NCBI GenBank assembly: GCA_029721435.1
Contig: CM056586.1
Span: 68,721,679 to 68,785,678 of the forward strand
DNA: 64,000 nucleotides
DNA from: Gymnothorax reevesii
Lineage: Eukaryota > Chordata > Actinopteri > Anguilliformes > Muraenidae
Direction of reading: 5' to 3'
The notes under the pieces: model-generated
The model's database searches: none
What the model was told of the DNA's origin: nothing
Seen by the model: only the letters and a program-made list of their open reading frames with translations
Program-made: the position numbers and the translations under genes
Shown: piece after piece, positions 1 to 26,100 of the stretch
How positions within the stretch are numbered: the stretch's first letter is position 1
How the letters are laid out: each line of letters opens with the position of its first letter

Positions 1-373
1 GAAATGAGCGGCAGTTATGATGGTGGATGGTTTGCTGTCTATAATTGAGTCTTTTTTCAATAATACCTGCCACTGTGACATAAAATTGCAGTATGTGCCC
101 TAAATATGATCCATCTGGCATGGTCTGAGAAAACTGGGCTGACATTATTTGTCTCCGGTGAACAATATATTTGGGAGGTTTTAGCCATTTATGTATTTTT
201 TCACATTCCTGATGGTAGACATGCATAGGTCATCAGGTTATGTAATGTGAGTTCATGTTTTGTGGGGATGGGTTGACAGAAGAGAGGGTCCATATCGCTC
301 TAGTGTATTTACATGCATGTTTCATACATGTTGTTTGTTGTGTACTCACAGTCTTTTTCTTCTCTCCATGTAG

Positions 374-12708
<12,335 letters not shown>

Positions 12709-15700
12709 ATACACGCCTTCCCCGAAACCGCCTGGGCGTCTCTCTCTTCTCTGAAACCCTGTCTGACCAAGCGGGGGCGGCTCTTGTCCAATGGTGTAAC
12801 ACCTCTTTTCCCGCTGGCACTGGTTCCCACCCAAAAGCTACACTGCCCCCGCTGGCAAATCCGGCAGCTTTTTATCCGTCAGATGAAAACGTCACAAATG
12901 AAAAGGCAGGCCTTGGTTTACTGCCGGGTTTACGCAAGAGCTGCCGAGCTCTCTCCTTCCCGTCCCGGTATGGCTTAGCTTGATTGTGGTTCGATTTGGC
13001 CGAGGTGTGAAGTTGTGCGTAGTCGTCAAACGCCAGGGTCGCTGAGCCCCCCTGATCCCGTACCCTCTCTGCTTTAGCAGAACTGGCTGGAGCAGTGAAC
13101 ACACACCTTGAACCAGTGCCAGCACGCGGAAATGCTCGAGCGCAAACGCACCCCATGGTCAGCATACAACCCTTTTGCACGTTTTCAGGAGCTAATAGAA
13201 ACAGTGTTATTAACACGTCCTCTGTGTCCTTGATTCCTTGAAATAGTCTCGGTTGTGGGTATTTTGAGTCCCGTACACCCTTTGTCCTTGGTGCAGGCAA
13301 AGTTCACATTTGCCAAACCCTTGGAGGCAACCATACGTGGCTTGGGCCCTCCCGGTACCCTCCACTACCGTCCTTTCCCCTCAGCGGTAGTCAGTGCCGT
13401 TTGCGATGAGCAGCATGAGGTCAGAGGAACGTACATCTCTCCCACTCTAGCATATGGCGCGGTGTCTTTTCTTAGCGAAATTCCTAGAGTTCCAAGCAAG
13501 TGAGTTTTTTTTAAACAAACCAAATGGCTTGCACTATATCTGCACCTGTGGCCGGTTCAGGGAATGCCACATGCTCTCTCCTCACTGTGTAACTCCAGCC
13601 TTGAGGATTCCTGAGCTGCCAAACTGCGTCGTAATGGCGTATCCACTTTTAAGGGGAATTTCAATTCAAGTTTACCAATTTGGTTGAGGCTCGATATAAT
13701 TTATTGGGAACAAAACTCTTTTTACACTTTTCTGCTGCTCAATCCCAGAGGATATTTGCTATACTAGACTTGGGCGGAACCCAGTTACAGTGCAATGGCA
13801 GGGTAAACTGCCTTTAAGCTGTTGGCTGGACAGCAGGCCCAGTCCTCGGCAGGTCCTTTTGAATGTGATGTCATTTGCATCATGTATTATTCTCCTTATT
13901 GCTGGCATGTCTCTCAAGATTCCAGCATACATTTGCTGTGCCAATGATTTCCCTATGCGATAAGGAAAAGCTAGAGATGGCTGCATTTCCTTTGGTAGCA
14001 GTACCATAGATATCTGAGAGATTTTCATGGTTCCGATATTGTAGCGACAGCGTAAGAAAATAACTTATAACAGAATGGTCAGGAATACTGCCCACAGTGC
14101 CAAACAATGCCGTCAGTTACAGGGAAAATTGCTCTGGAAATTGCTAGCATGGCCTTTTTGTCTGTTAAAGAAGAAAAATATGATGTATACTTCAAGTACA
14201 TGAGCTCAATTTGCTCGCTCTAACTGAAGAATCTACGAGGCTTGAAGTAGAATTCAATAGTTTTTGAAAAGGGTTACATTTAAGAGTAAAGGGCACTAAT
14301 TCTTTACTGAACTGAATAGTGTCCGAAGCATGCAAATTACATAATGCACATCAACACATCAGCTCTTTCAATACTTGAATGTAGACAAAAGTTGGCAATT
14401 TATGTTAAGCCCCCTGCTAATGGGCTCAAAAACAAATCAAGATTTTTTTTGTAGCGCTGGATGAATATGAAGAAAACAAAATGGAATCTTTAGGTTAATT
14501 TTTTGGTGTTTGATTCTTTGCTGTGGCTTTGATATTTTCCTTTATTCCATTCCATGATTTGTGTTCTGTACTTCTAGTAAATCTTTTTCAATGCCTTGGG
14601 TGAAAAGTCTTCCACATCATGTCCATTTAAGAGAAATGTTAGTCAAGTGCTATTGCAGTGGCTGAGTCTGGAAAGTTTACGTCTCCCTTACATAGTAGAC
14701 CCATGTGATTTCTTGTCAGCCTGAGTATTGTTAGCTTTCGGTGAAACATTTAGCGTACTTTGTCAAAAATTGATGCGATATGTGCTTTGGTACAAAGCCG
14801 CCTGCGTCACCTGCGTTTCTTTTAGAGTTAGCAGGTTATTTACTATTACGTTTCTGCTTTGTTTCCCTGAGGTTCTAAGTGTTTTCAGAGGCTAGAAGAA
14901 TAGACCTCTGGAAGGGTTAGAGTCATCCAAGTAAGAATTAGTTGACAGCATTCTAACTTGATTTTGCATCTGGCCTCCTTTGTTGAGACGACATAACAAT
15001 TCAGTGAACTGTAATTATTGGCTAATATCTCTGCTTAATCTGGACTCTAAAATTCTGCACTGTGGAGTGCAACACAGAGCAGCTCACTGAAAAATAGCTT
15101 ATGACTCCAGGTTTATATTGCAAGTGGCCTTGAACTTCCTCAGACAAGAGGGGGAAGACAAAATCATCTCAGTCAATTGAGTGACGAGCCACTTTTGCTA
15201 GTAACAGAGTGCCAATGGAGGAAGCTGCCTTATTTTATTCCAATAGTAAATCATGTGCATTCTGAGGTTAAGTTTTAGCCAATAAAATGAGTGTAGAATG
15301 CCAGGGCACTGCTAAGGTACCTGTCTGTCACTGAGAAATAAGTTGTAGCGCTGTATTTCTCCTGCTTTCATGTGACTTGACATTTTCACCTGAAAGGGAT
15401 CCTTCAGATTTCATTACGCTCTCCATCTGAAATAATGACTGGGAGTATTCAACACAGCTAAGAAATCTCACTTTATAGTTTTTTAGAATGCTTATGTTGT
15501 ACTATACTGTTCTTATGATAGAAATTACTTAAGAAGAAGTCGTTTAATCTTGGAGCACAGTCAAAATTATAGTTTCATTTATTGTAAGTGAACCAGGATT
15601 TATTTGTAAATTTACTCCTTGAGACAATCATGAGGAATTTACCTGTAGCTGTTACATTTATCTGTAGATTCTGCTCCTTTCAGCTACGTTTTTCAGGAAT

Positions 15701-18670
15701 GCGTTTAAATTGTTCTGTAGAAAGTAGTTCAGATCTCACTGCTCAGATGGAAGTATGGCCATGTCTTTTACTCCGGAATTGTTGTACAGCAGTTAGGGGC
15801 ACCGCGAGAGATTCTGGGCCCCATGAAAAGACATCACATTGGGCCCCATCACTGCAAGCCTCATGTTCTAGTATTTTTCTGGGCCCCTTGGCAGTTGTGG
15901 GCCCTTAGAATCGTCCTTACTCCCCAAACCCCCCAACTCCCCAAACCTCCCAGCGCCCTTTACCACTTTAACATATTTTCTTGATTAAAGCTTTGTTTTG
16001 AACATTTAGCCGGGGGATATACATTTTGAGGTTCATTTGCTCAGGTAGCCTAGTATGGTCATGGTAAAAACACTGTCGTATACAGTGGGTTGAACCTAAA
16101 TCCCAGACTTTGGGCAAGTTTGTGGAGAAGACCCATAACCCTTATGGTATCTTTTTCAACTATATCAACTACTGATCTAAATACCACCAGTTGGCCAAAT
16201 ATCTGTTTAGTTTTTCATTTTCATTTTACAACACAGACAAACTGTAGTCTTGTATATTTCTGCATTTGAAGTTTGACAGCCAATTGGGAACAGACTGGAT
16301 ATAAAGCCGTATGGAAGTCAAGTATTAGTGGCATTATTTGCAAACTGAACACATTTCTCTCCTCATCTTTTCTTTTCAACCTATCTTTAACAGGTTGAAA
16401 ATAGTGTTTTTGCGTAATTTGCCAGGTTTAAAAAAGTATTCACCATAAAATGACATGTGGTTCACGAATGAAATGAAACCCTAAGTTTCAACACGTCTAT
16501 TTCATCTTTTAATCAGTTCATTCAACTGAAGCAGCAATATGTCGTTTGTCGTCATAATTTTGGTGTATAATTCATAATTTCCCTCTGAGAAATGTGAACT
16601 AGTTATACTTATTCTCATTGAGACAGTATGTTATAGCACATATTGAGTCTGGTGTTTGCACACGGAAGATAGCACAAATGCAGTATATAGCTGCATTCTG
16701 CGGTGTCGACTTTGAAAAAACGGCAAGCCCTTCAAGTGTTTGAATAGATAAGAGTAGATAAAGATGCCTATTAATGACAGATAGCTTTCTTTTTTATTAA
16801 AACGCAGACGTGAAGCCTGACAGCATGAAGCATTTGCACCTCAGACAAGATCTTCATGTCTTGTTTTACAGCGTTTAATAGAGGAGTATCTTCGTTATCT
16901 CCGTGTAGTCGCCAAAACAGCTGGACTTACCGTCTTGATTAAGATCTTCCTCAACTTAGCATTTTCTTTAAACTGTTCATGAAGTTTAATTTTTGTTGTA
17001 CTCCTGTGATGGTATTGACTGCGCGAGAAATGAGCCTTTGTCGGGTTTAAGCTCCGCTGTATTGTATAGACACCATTCACAAATAACTTGCATCGGTTAG
17101 ACTTTAAAGTAGGTCTAGTTCTGGCACTACTTAGTCTGATGGAAACATTGAGCTTTTAGTGGAAGCAGTGTTGTGCTGCTGGAATCTTGAAACAAGCTTG
17201 TTTTCAAGTGCATTCGCAATAAAAATTAAGAGAGTTGGGCAACGGAGGAGTTTTGAGAGCATCTACATTTTTGAAGAAAAAATTTCAGGTATTTATTTCA
17301 AGAGTTCAGATGCAAAACTCAGTAAGTCCACCTGACCTCTTTTGTTGTAAAATGAAGATTTTTACCTAGTGTTAAATGTGGTGTCAGGTGTCAGCTGAAG
17401 TTTCTGAACGATTTTACTACAGAATTTATGGGGTTTCGCCAAAACTTGATTTTATTATTGGCAAACCCAGACTGAAAGCTTGTCAAAATCCCATTTAACT
17501 GAATTTTCATATTAATGGCGTTTACAGGGTTTTGCGCCTGAGGTCTTCAAAAAGTGGATAGCACAGAAAGAATGAAATGGGAATGGGTGATCGGGAAAGA
17601 CAGGCAACAAAGGTTAGATGTTGAATTCGAACCCCAGACATCATAGCTGATGATAAGCATCCAGAGAGTGCTGAATAGGCCGCTCCACAGATACAACAGG
17701 GCGTCTAAATTTTTTCTATACTATTGGAACAAAGTGACCTTACTGTGATATAATTGCGGTTTTCCATATTTTATTTGGTACGATCTGAGGGAACTGCACT
17801 CCCGAAATTTGTCAGGGTAAAAGTGAATTTCAAATTGTTGTGCTCATTCAGTATTATATCAAAATATTTCCATAGGCAGATTAGCTGAAAGATGATGTCT
17901 GCAATTAACTCACAGTAAAGTAGCCCAACAGTGAAGCGTGTCTACTCAAGCATACAGCATCTTCTGAATCCTGTTTCTCTATCAATTGAAATTTCCCAAT
18001 GAGAAGATCTGAAATCAGCCAAATTATTTGTTGCGATTGTACAATTATTTGTGAAAACAGTTGTGACCACAAGTTAATGATTGGCAAAAGTTTGGCGGAG
18101 GTTTTTATGTGTTGAAATTTGTATGTGTAAAATGGCGTATATGCTAATGGGCATGCAATGACTAATTACTGCGCTACCCAAGTGATTACTTACTGATTGG
18201 AAATACTCTAGGCTACTCAGAGAAGATGAATAATGTTTGCCATCATATGAGCATGTTGATTTTAGAAATCAGTTCTTTTACAGGGTTTGTGTAACACCAG
18301 AGGGTCACTGTATGCCTCCACACTGTAAAAAACTAACCAGCTTCAAAACATTTTTGAGTTTGCTCCAAAACGTCAACATTTTTTTTTTTTACAGTACTGA
18401 CTTAAAAAGTGATCCACGTTATATTTCTGTTTTTATTAATGAAATTTTGCAAGTAACCAATTAAGGTCATTGTAGCAGATCATTTGATCATTTCATTTTT
18501 GCATGTAAAGTTGTTTTACTGAAAATTAGACATGAATGTGTCAGTAAATGAGCCATATTTTATGTTACATTAAGTAAGAAAATTAAACGAGGACATCAGC
18601 TGAAGAGCGTTGATTTAATAATGGATGTGTTTCGAATTGACGGTCACCCGTACGCAGCTGTGAAAATAAA
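12709..18670 (+). other. CACNB4: CACNB4 3'UTR and flank (3' end uncertain)
   Basis: The sequence after the stop is AT-rich and without recognisable coding sequence. AATAAA signals occur at 15281-15286, 17218-17223 and 18665-18670. Human CACNB4 has a 3'UTR of several kilobases, so the two later signals are plausible, but nothing here decides among them. A repeat with GGGCCCC blocks interrupts it at about 15785-15960. Confidence 0.4.
15785..15960. repeat. Probable interspersed repeat with GGGCCCC blocks
   Basis: Several GGGCCCC blocks, then a CCCCAAACC-rich run, stand out from the AT-rich surroundings. I recall similar sequence as dispersed in fish, but the family is not identified. Confidence 0.4.
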
Positions 18671-18942
18671 GGCCAAATATCATCAGCTGTTTGGGGCCAT
18701 TTAGGTCCGATATTAAATGGTGGTCTTTCCGTTGTGTTCCACTTCAGTTTTATTTTTTTTCTTCAGAACTTTGGAGCAAAATTCCTGCTTAATCTATATT
18801 ATAATTCTGTCAGTGTGAATATAAGTAGAGGCAGGAGTAAGAATGAGTTCAGCATTGAGAGAAACAGTCATGTGGTCTGCTGTTTAATTCAGTTGCTCTG
18901 CGCAGGAGCATCGCATTTTCAAATAAGACCCTGAACATCAAA

Positions 18943-19329
18943 TGAGCCCCTCAAAACAACAGTGGTCCAACTCAGATTTTCTAATTTTCCGAGTTAGGCA
19001 CATATTTTTCATGCTAAAGGTAAAATCTATTCATGCAATAATGGCCAGAAGATTGTTAGTTCCACCAGTGAAATATAGATAGCAGTGCAAGAGTGGTCGA
19101 ACTCCAAAATTCTTAGTTTTTAAGCAAAATGTGCAAAAATAACAAAAATCGTCAACGTTGACGACAAAATACTTTCTGACCATGAAAGCGAAGATTCAAT
19201 GGATGTCACTTCCAGACAGGTCTAGATACTTCCTGGCATGCTGAATTTGAAAACGTCAAAACTTTGGAAGCTGTTTTCTCAAAATTATAAAAAAAATGGA
19301 GTTAGACCACTATTGTTCTGAGGGGCTCA
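18943..19329. mobile_element. Inverted-repeat (MITE-like) element
   Basis: The left end TGAGCCCCTCAAAACAACAG and the right end match as inverted repeats for roughly 45 bp (right end reverse complement begins TGAGCCCCTCAGAACAATAG). CAAAT flanks both ends, overlapping the termini, as a possible target-site duplication. It lies between CACNB4 and ATP6AP2. Confidence 0.8.
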
Positions 19330-21900
19330 AATATGGTGAGCAATAGTACTGCATGTGATTCAGTCTCTGCTTTATGATGATGCAGATGGGCACAACCAAT
19401 CCTTTCGAAATCCTGATATCCATGATTAGAATTCATAATGTTAACGAGCTCTCCATTAAAGGATAGGGGTAAAAAATATTAATCTTTGATCATTTTCAGT
19501 CCCAGATTTGTTCCTATTTCATACCATGTAAATAATTAAAATGGCATTTCTTTTACATTTGCCTAGATTCACTGGCTATGTACAGCAAACTTGAATAGAG
19601 CCAAATGACTGTATTGACTAAAATGGTTGAGTTGCTTTCGGAGGGCCGCTAAATTGGAATTTGCTTGTTTTTTTCTCTGGCCTCGGTTGCACTAGAACCT
19701 TTAGAGATTACGGTTATGAAAATGAAACATCTTTTCCTCTCGTTACCTGTTCAGCTGCAGCCCAATATAATCCAAGATTGACTGTAAACCTGCGATCGAA
19801 AGAATTTGTTATTCACCCCAACTAAGTGCAACTGTTCCTGTTTGCACAGAGCGCACAAACTCTCCCTCACAAATAATATTTAAGTTATTCAGCACATTGT
19901 CTAGGCTCAGGTTGGTTGAGTAAATCTAGTTTTCATTATGGTGTCAACCACTGTCGCTATTTTTTTCCATCATGTGGCCATTTTTCCGTAGTTTTCTGAG
20001 GTACACTTTGAATGAGATGTGAAAGCTCATTTTGCATTTGATCTTTCGTTCTATGTGGATAAGAGAGACCACATTTTACAGCATTTTATTTTGCTACAGG
20101 GGTGACAGCTAAATGTTTGCATAACCTAGACTTTATTGCAGTTGATGCATTTAAAAGCATGCGGAGCATTCTATGGAAATGACCAGCTCATTTAAGGAGA
20201 GAGACACCATAGTGAATGCACCATCCTCGCTTCCTGAAAACACACTTCTCCTTTTGAATGATGTAGTGTTTCAGAGTAATCTTATGTTTTTTGTTTTAAA
20301 ATTCCCTGGAAACAGCTTTTTACGTGTTGCAAACCTCTTGTCATCGTCACATTATTAGTCATACAATCATTGGCATGATCTGGATTTCAGCATTCTATAA
20401 ATCTTAATTCTTTAGCAAGAGCTGATGTTTGTAGACCGTCCTAACTGGGTTGGCAGTCAGGACAAGCGAATCATTTTATGAAGAAAATCATTCCTCTGTT
20501 CGGAAGAATGAGTTACGCTGCTGTTTATCATCTGGTCCTTATTACGTAGATTGCAATACAAAACGTAGCATTTGTGTTTACTTATGTGTGAGGACAAGTT
20601 TTTGTTCATAATCAGGCATTATTTTTGAACGACTACAACTGTTCCATGTAAGAGATATAGTTTTTGTTTTTCTTTATTGCTTGCCTTGATACTAAACCTA
20701 ATTACCTTTTTATGTATTTAAACAAAAAACAGAGACACTAAAGCGGTTTCTTTATCCTGAACATAACTTACCATATTTGCATTTAGGGAGAGAGACGATG
20801 TTTGAATCGAAAAGACAAAATATGATTGCATTAAAAGATGAGGTATTTAGGTGGTTCTCCGCTGTAATTGCGGAGAATGTAAGCTGTTTGCATGTCACAC
20901 CAAACAGAAGGGTGATCCCCATGGAACACAGCCAACCAAGTTAACAATTTGAAGTATTTTGTTTACTTTGGTTTGTTTTAGCCCTTTCTTCTCCTGGTTC
21001 CAAGAATACACAATTATGTGCAGTATTCTATAAAAGGCATGCTGGTGAAAAAAGAGAAAATTTAAAATAAGAGAATCATTTACTATGCAAATGTGTACAG
21101 TGCTGCATGCTATCGCTTCTCCTCCCGGCTACTTAGCGGCTTCATCGGAGTTCAAAGTTCAAATGAAATTGTGTTGTTATTTTTGTGGAAGACGACATTT
21201 AAAAAGGGAAATGCAAAACTGCATGCATATTATTAATGTTTTAATTTATGAGATATAATTAAAAAAGAATATGTTTTATGGGAAATAGATGTGTAAAAAA
21301 AATCTAGCTGCATTTAAAAAGGTTTCTTTTTTAAAATAAATGGGAACTACGATAATGTCTCCGACATTCTTCTTTATTTAAAGTCTTCAACAATAATTCA
21401 GGGTCAAAATTACTTCTCTGAATTGCGAAATGAATGAATTGATTGCAATTTGTTTCATCTGCGAGGGGGCATCATTTTTGGGCTCGCTGGTGTATGAGTA
21501 AAAATGGTAACACAACCTGCATGATTAATAATTTTTGAAAAACACCAAAGATCAAAGCTGAAAGTCTGTAATTCAGGCAGATGTTGATCGTTTCATTTAA
21601 GTCCATCGCCAAAGTTGTGCCACAGTCAAAAAATACAGACAGATCTGACTGAATGATGCGTCAGAAAAAAACACTAAGCAGGTGAAATTAACACTTTTGC
21701 AACACAGAGCACGGAGTAGATTGAAGCACTGTTCAAGCACGTTACGCAATTCACAAATCCGTGCAGTAAATCTGAAAAGGAAAAAAAAGTGTGCAGGCGC
21801 CTCCTCCTTTCTCCATTGACGCGTTTTACTTGAGCTTTGCACATATAAGCGACGTGTGTATAACTCTTTCTTTGCACAAATCAACTTTGCAATTCATCAC
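19330..21900. other. Gene-free AT-rich intergenic stretch
   Basis: I see no exon, repeat family or RNA gene here. It separates the convergent CACNB4 and ATP6AP2 transcription units. TTTAAT at 21909-21914 reads ATTAAA on the minus strand and could be the ATP6AP2 poly(A) signal, giving a 3'UTR of about 1.05 kb. Confidence 0.35.
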
Positions 21901-22958
21901 AGATGTACTTTAATTAAATTAACACAAGCATTTTCAAACAAAAACATTTACATCATAAGTAGGCATGAGGAGCAATTCTTTTCCACGGAATGGACAACTG
22001 GTGACGAACTACATTTCTCATTGTGATGGAACACAGTCAGCACACTTCAGCAGGAGACACTACCCAACAAAAGGCAATATACTGACAGCAGGTGTCCAGC
22101 CGGCGCGATTTGTTCAGTTCAAAGTTGCCGCTAGAATAATATTTCTTCATCTATGTACAATCAATAGTATTGTCATTTTTAGATTAGCTTGCACTCTACG
22201 GGAAGAGAGATGTCAAAATTAAACAGAATTTGAAAAATTAAATAAGCATACCATTTTAATTCAGAATCTCACTAACACCACCATGGATCAAAACACTGAA
22301 CCATTAACCTCGGAGTTCCTTGGCCCAGCAGGGTATCGTCAGGTTGAAAGCGCTTTGGCTCATGGAACGTCCCCGACAGCATTAAACTCGGGACTGAGAC
22401 ACGTTAAAAGTAATGACAGCTGGTCAGGGAGGGTAGAGAGTGGCATTAACAGCCTATATTTCACAAAATCATCAAGCTTGAAACAAATCAGGCTCAAGTA
22501 CTTAATGAGATTTGTATCAAGGAACCAGGAATGTTCACACTGTCCCATGCAGATTTACCACTAACACACAACAGCTCCATTTCTTGCCAATTCTCTGCAA
22601 ACTGATTTGCCACACAGAAACTTCACAATCTTAAAGCTAAAATAAGTGAACAGAGTTAAATATTATGATTGAGCATACATTTACATAAACACAAGGAAGC
22701 CATATACACCTGACAGAGGGGCAGCTCATGTTTTAGTTCAATATCAGCTGACTCCCCAACAAAAGGAGTTCAGCTATGGTCTGGCAGCAAATGAAACTGA
22801 AACACGACAACCAACAAAACCAACTGTGGCCATATTTCTCACACAATGTCTGTACAACAAGTCTACAAACTGATAAACAGAACGGAAAACTAGTAGTCTG
22901 CTATTCAGAATGCATGATACAAGGGGTGGGATTCCACAACGATACAATACAGGCGTCT

Positions 22959-23153
22959 TCAGTCCAAGCGGATCTTTTGATTGGTCATCCTGTAGATGAT
23001 GCTGTCGTAGCCAGGGTCCATGTTCCACAGGTTGTAGGCGATGGCGATTACAGCCAGGGCCAATACAATCATCAGCCACAGCACAATGTTGAAGATGACA
23101 GCATAATCAAAGTTATACTGGTACGCCAGGTTGTACAGGTTCTCCGAATCCTC
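22959..23153 (-). CDS. ATP6AP2: ATP6AP2 coding exon 9 (transmembrane helix and tail)
   Basis: This 195-nt exon starts [20 protein letters not shown], includes the hydrophobic helix and ends MTNQKIRLD with TGA. The acceptor ttgaag is preceded by a short CT-rich tract. A retroelement tail sits 43 bp upstream of it. Confidence 0.95.
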   Translation of the reverse strand, partial: EDSENLYNLAYQYNFDYAVIFNIVLWLMIVLALAVIAIAYNLWNMDPGYDSIIYRMTNQKIRLD

Positions 23154-26100
23154 CTTCAACGCAGAGGAGAGAGTTTTCAGCACGGTTCAAAAATATCCAT
23201 CCATCCATTTTCTATACCCGCTTATTCCTCACTAGGGTCATGGGGCGAGCTGGAGCCTATCCCAGCTGACTACGGGCAAAGGCAGGGACCCACCATGAAC
23301 AGCTTGCCAAGGTTCAAAAATATAATTAAAAAAAAAAAAAAAAACAGTCAAGTGAGTAAACATCGTTTTTTATATTTTTACTACAATATCATTACAATAT
23401 CCCCAAACTAGAAAAAGTTGGGTCAGAATAGAAAAGGCATGCTTCAAAAAAAATTAAATTAAAAACAAGTATTGACTTCTAAATTTAATTGAATTTAATT
23501 TATTGCAGACAGTATGAAGAAGTGATGTTTTGTCTTTTGTCTGGTCCACTTCATTTTATATGAAAAATAGGACCAAGGGTCCTGTAGCTTACGGGCAAGT
23601 AATCTCATTGTGATGATACGAGTTATTAAAATTTCATGTGAACTTTGACCTTTGAATTATTGAGGGTCAATGTCAAGGTCTCCAAATTAAAGTTCACCTA
23701 CATTTATAAGGCCCATTCAATAAGCCAATTGTGAACTTTAAAGGTCACAGAGCAGCGTTTCCCCACATATATATGAATATGGGAGCACAGTTTCCCACAG
23801 ACCAGGAAGCATGTGTGGTGGCAGACTGATGTCTGTGGGGGTCATTCTCATATTGTTGAGCAGGGGTGGTTCTCATTTTTTTGTTGAGCGGGGGGGGGGG
23901 GGATCACAAATTCCGCATCTTCCAGTACCTTCCCCATTTTCCCGTTTCTCTCCCCCCAAACATGCGCATCCATGATCAACACGCGGCATTTGCGAATATT
24001 GAGAGTATTCAAATGCTTCAGTATGGCAGGGGTAAATGAGATTACGTCTCGCTTCTTTTTCTTACGCAGTCTCACAACTAATTACACACTGCCAATGTAT
24101 GTACAACTACACACTCAGCGCTGACCAGGCGTTTTCACTACCGAACAATGAAGTAACAAATCTGTAATCAGCTGTGATCTGCGATTAGGGGGGTCTGTAT
24201 GAAAATGGCTGAAATTCCTACATGGCTAAGACTACTTTTCTGACAAAACCCTTAAACTAAAGAGAAAAGTCTACCTTTAAAATGCATCTAGATAGATCCA
24301 TTTGAAACCCACTGTGGTAACCGACAGAGCCACCACTATCATGATAACCATATGACTTTCCAAACAGAAATGGACCTGACTGTATCAATGCAAAGATGGC
24401 TAGTAAGCTTTAGAATTAATTCCTCGAATAAAAGATAAAACTGTAATAATCAAGAGTTATTTTGAGTGCAGAATTAGCAAACATATACTGGCGTGACTGC
24501 ATGCAGTCAACCTGGTCCAATGACCCACCTGACCCCACTGTTAATTCTCTCAGATACTCACCGCCTTGGCCTGCAGGATGGAGCGGGACTTCCGGGCAAG
24601 AGGCGCCTCAAAGGTCTTCACAGTCACGACCTCCACCAGAGCATTTCCACCATAAATACCAGAGACATCATCTGCAAACTGTAGCACAGGGAACACAGGA
24701 ATCCCATCACATCCCATGGCACATTTGGAAATTTCAGTTGAAAGCAGGAAGGCTTATGACACTAATGTACCAGAGCCACAGGTCGCGATGCAATCATGAA
24801 GAGATGAGGAGGGCCACGGACATCAAATAACGTAGCAGAGGCAGAGAGGGTCGGAGACAGTGCCATGAAAATGACTACAGCTGTACCAAATAGTTCAAAG
24901 CTTCGAAGTTTTGTTCATAACAGTCATGTTCGAATTCTGAAAACCACTGCAAATAAACATATGAGTTTTACACAACTTTTTTTTTTTTTTTTTTGCAACT
25001 CCATTTACATCCGGTATTACAGCCGATAAAAATTTACTAATATTGTTGTTTAGCCCTTTTTGCATTTATCCTTTTAGTTTCAACTTTCAACACAAAAAAA
25101 ATTATGTTGGTAATTACGTCATCTTGAATATGAGAAGTTGATAACTGCATTGTAGCTTTATGGGTTTGTTTAATTAAACTACTACTATCTGCTTGTGACT
25201 GGATTTGGAGAACATGCCGATGGACGAAGGTAACCCGACATACCCCAGGCATATGTAGCGCATGGACAAAATAAAAAGACATTCTGTACAACCCAAGAAA
25301 TGACAGAACTTAATGGAAGGCTCCAAATCACATTGAGTTCAGCATGTTCTGTGCTGTACTCCTCGCTATACCTTCCTCACCTTCTGTAGCACGTTCGCCA
25401 GGATTCTGGTGGCGTCTGTGAACTGAGGGGAGTCTGTGCCGTAGTGTCGGGCGAGTTCCTCCAGGCCAGCGAACTCCAGAGAGAACAGGTCAGGAGAGTG
25501 GTCCTTCGCAAGGTGCTTATGCCTCTGTAGCTGTTAGCATCGGGAAAAACTCATAAGACTCAACTTTACATTCCCCACATCAATCCCATAATGCCAAGCG
25601 CACTCCTCATCATGCAATGGGCTCATCGGAATTCCGGGCCGCTTTTTTAGATTAAATCACTGACAGACCGTGCTCTGATAGGTCTGCAGACGGTTCCATT
25701 CAGGGTAGATGACCTATTCCGTTTCCATCAGCCTGGATTTTGAAATCTGAAAATATTTAACTTGAATTTTACGGTCTGAATTTGAGTAATGTTGTATTCA
25801 AATTTTTTCTACAAACTTGAATTTTTCGGTCTGAATTTGACCAACTGAATTTGAGCAAACATTTTTTTTTTGGACATATGAAAGCTTGAATTTATCTGAA
25901 TCCGACAACACTGAAAAAAGATGCATTAAATTTCAGCTTTTGAAATTGCATGTAAAACAATTCATATTATAATTTCAAACAGGTCAATTCAGAGAGATGG
26001 TTTTCAGAGTAAAATATTATGCATTCAGTGGTGTATATTTCAGTGGTTTATATTTCATTATTAGGAATTCAATAGCTGTTAAAATTCAAATAATTATGCC

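Noticed and set aside
22776..23411. 211-codon plus-strand ORF
   Set aside because: It runs antisense through ATP6AP2 exon 9 and then through the retroelement tail and a poly-A run. It has no coherent protein character.
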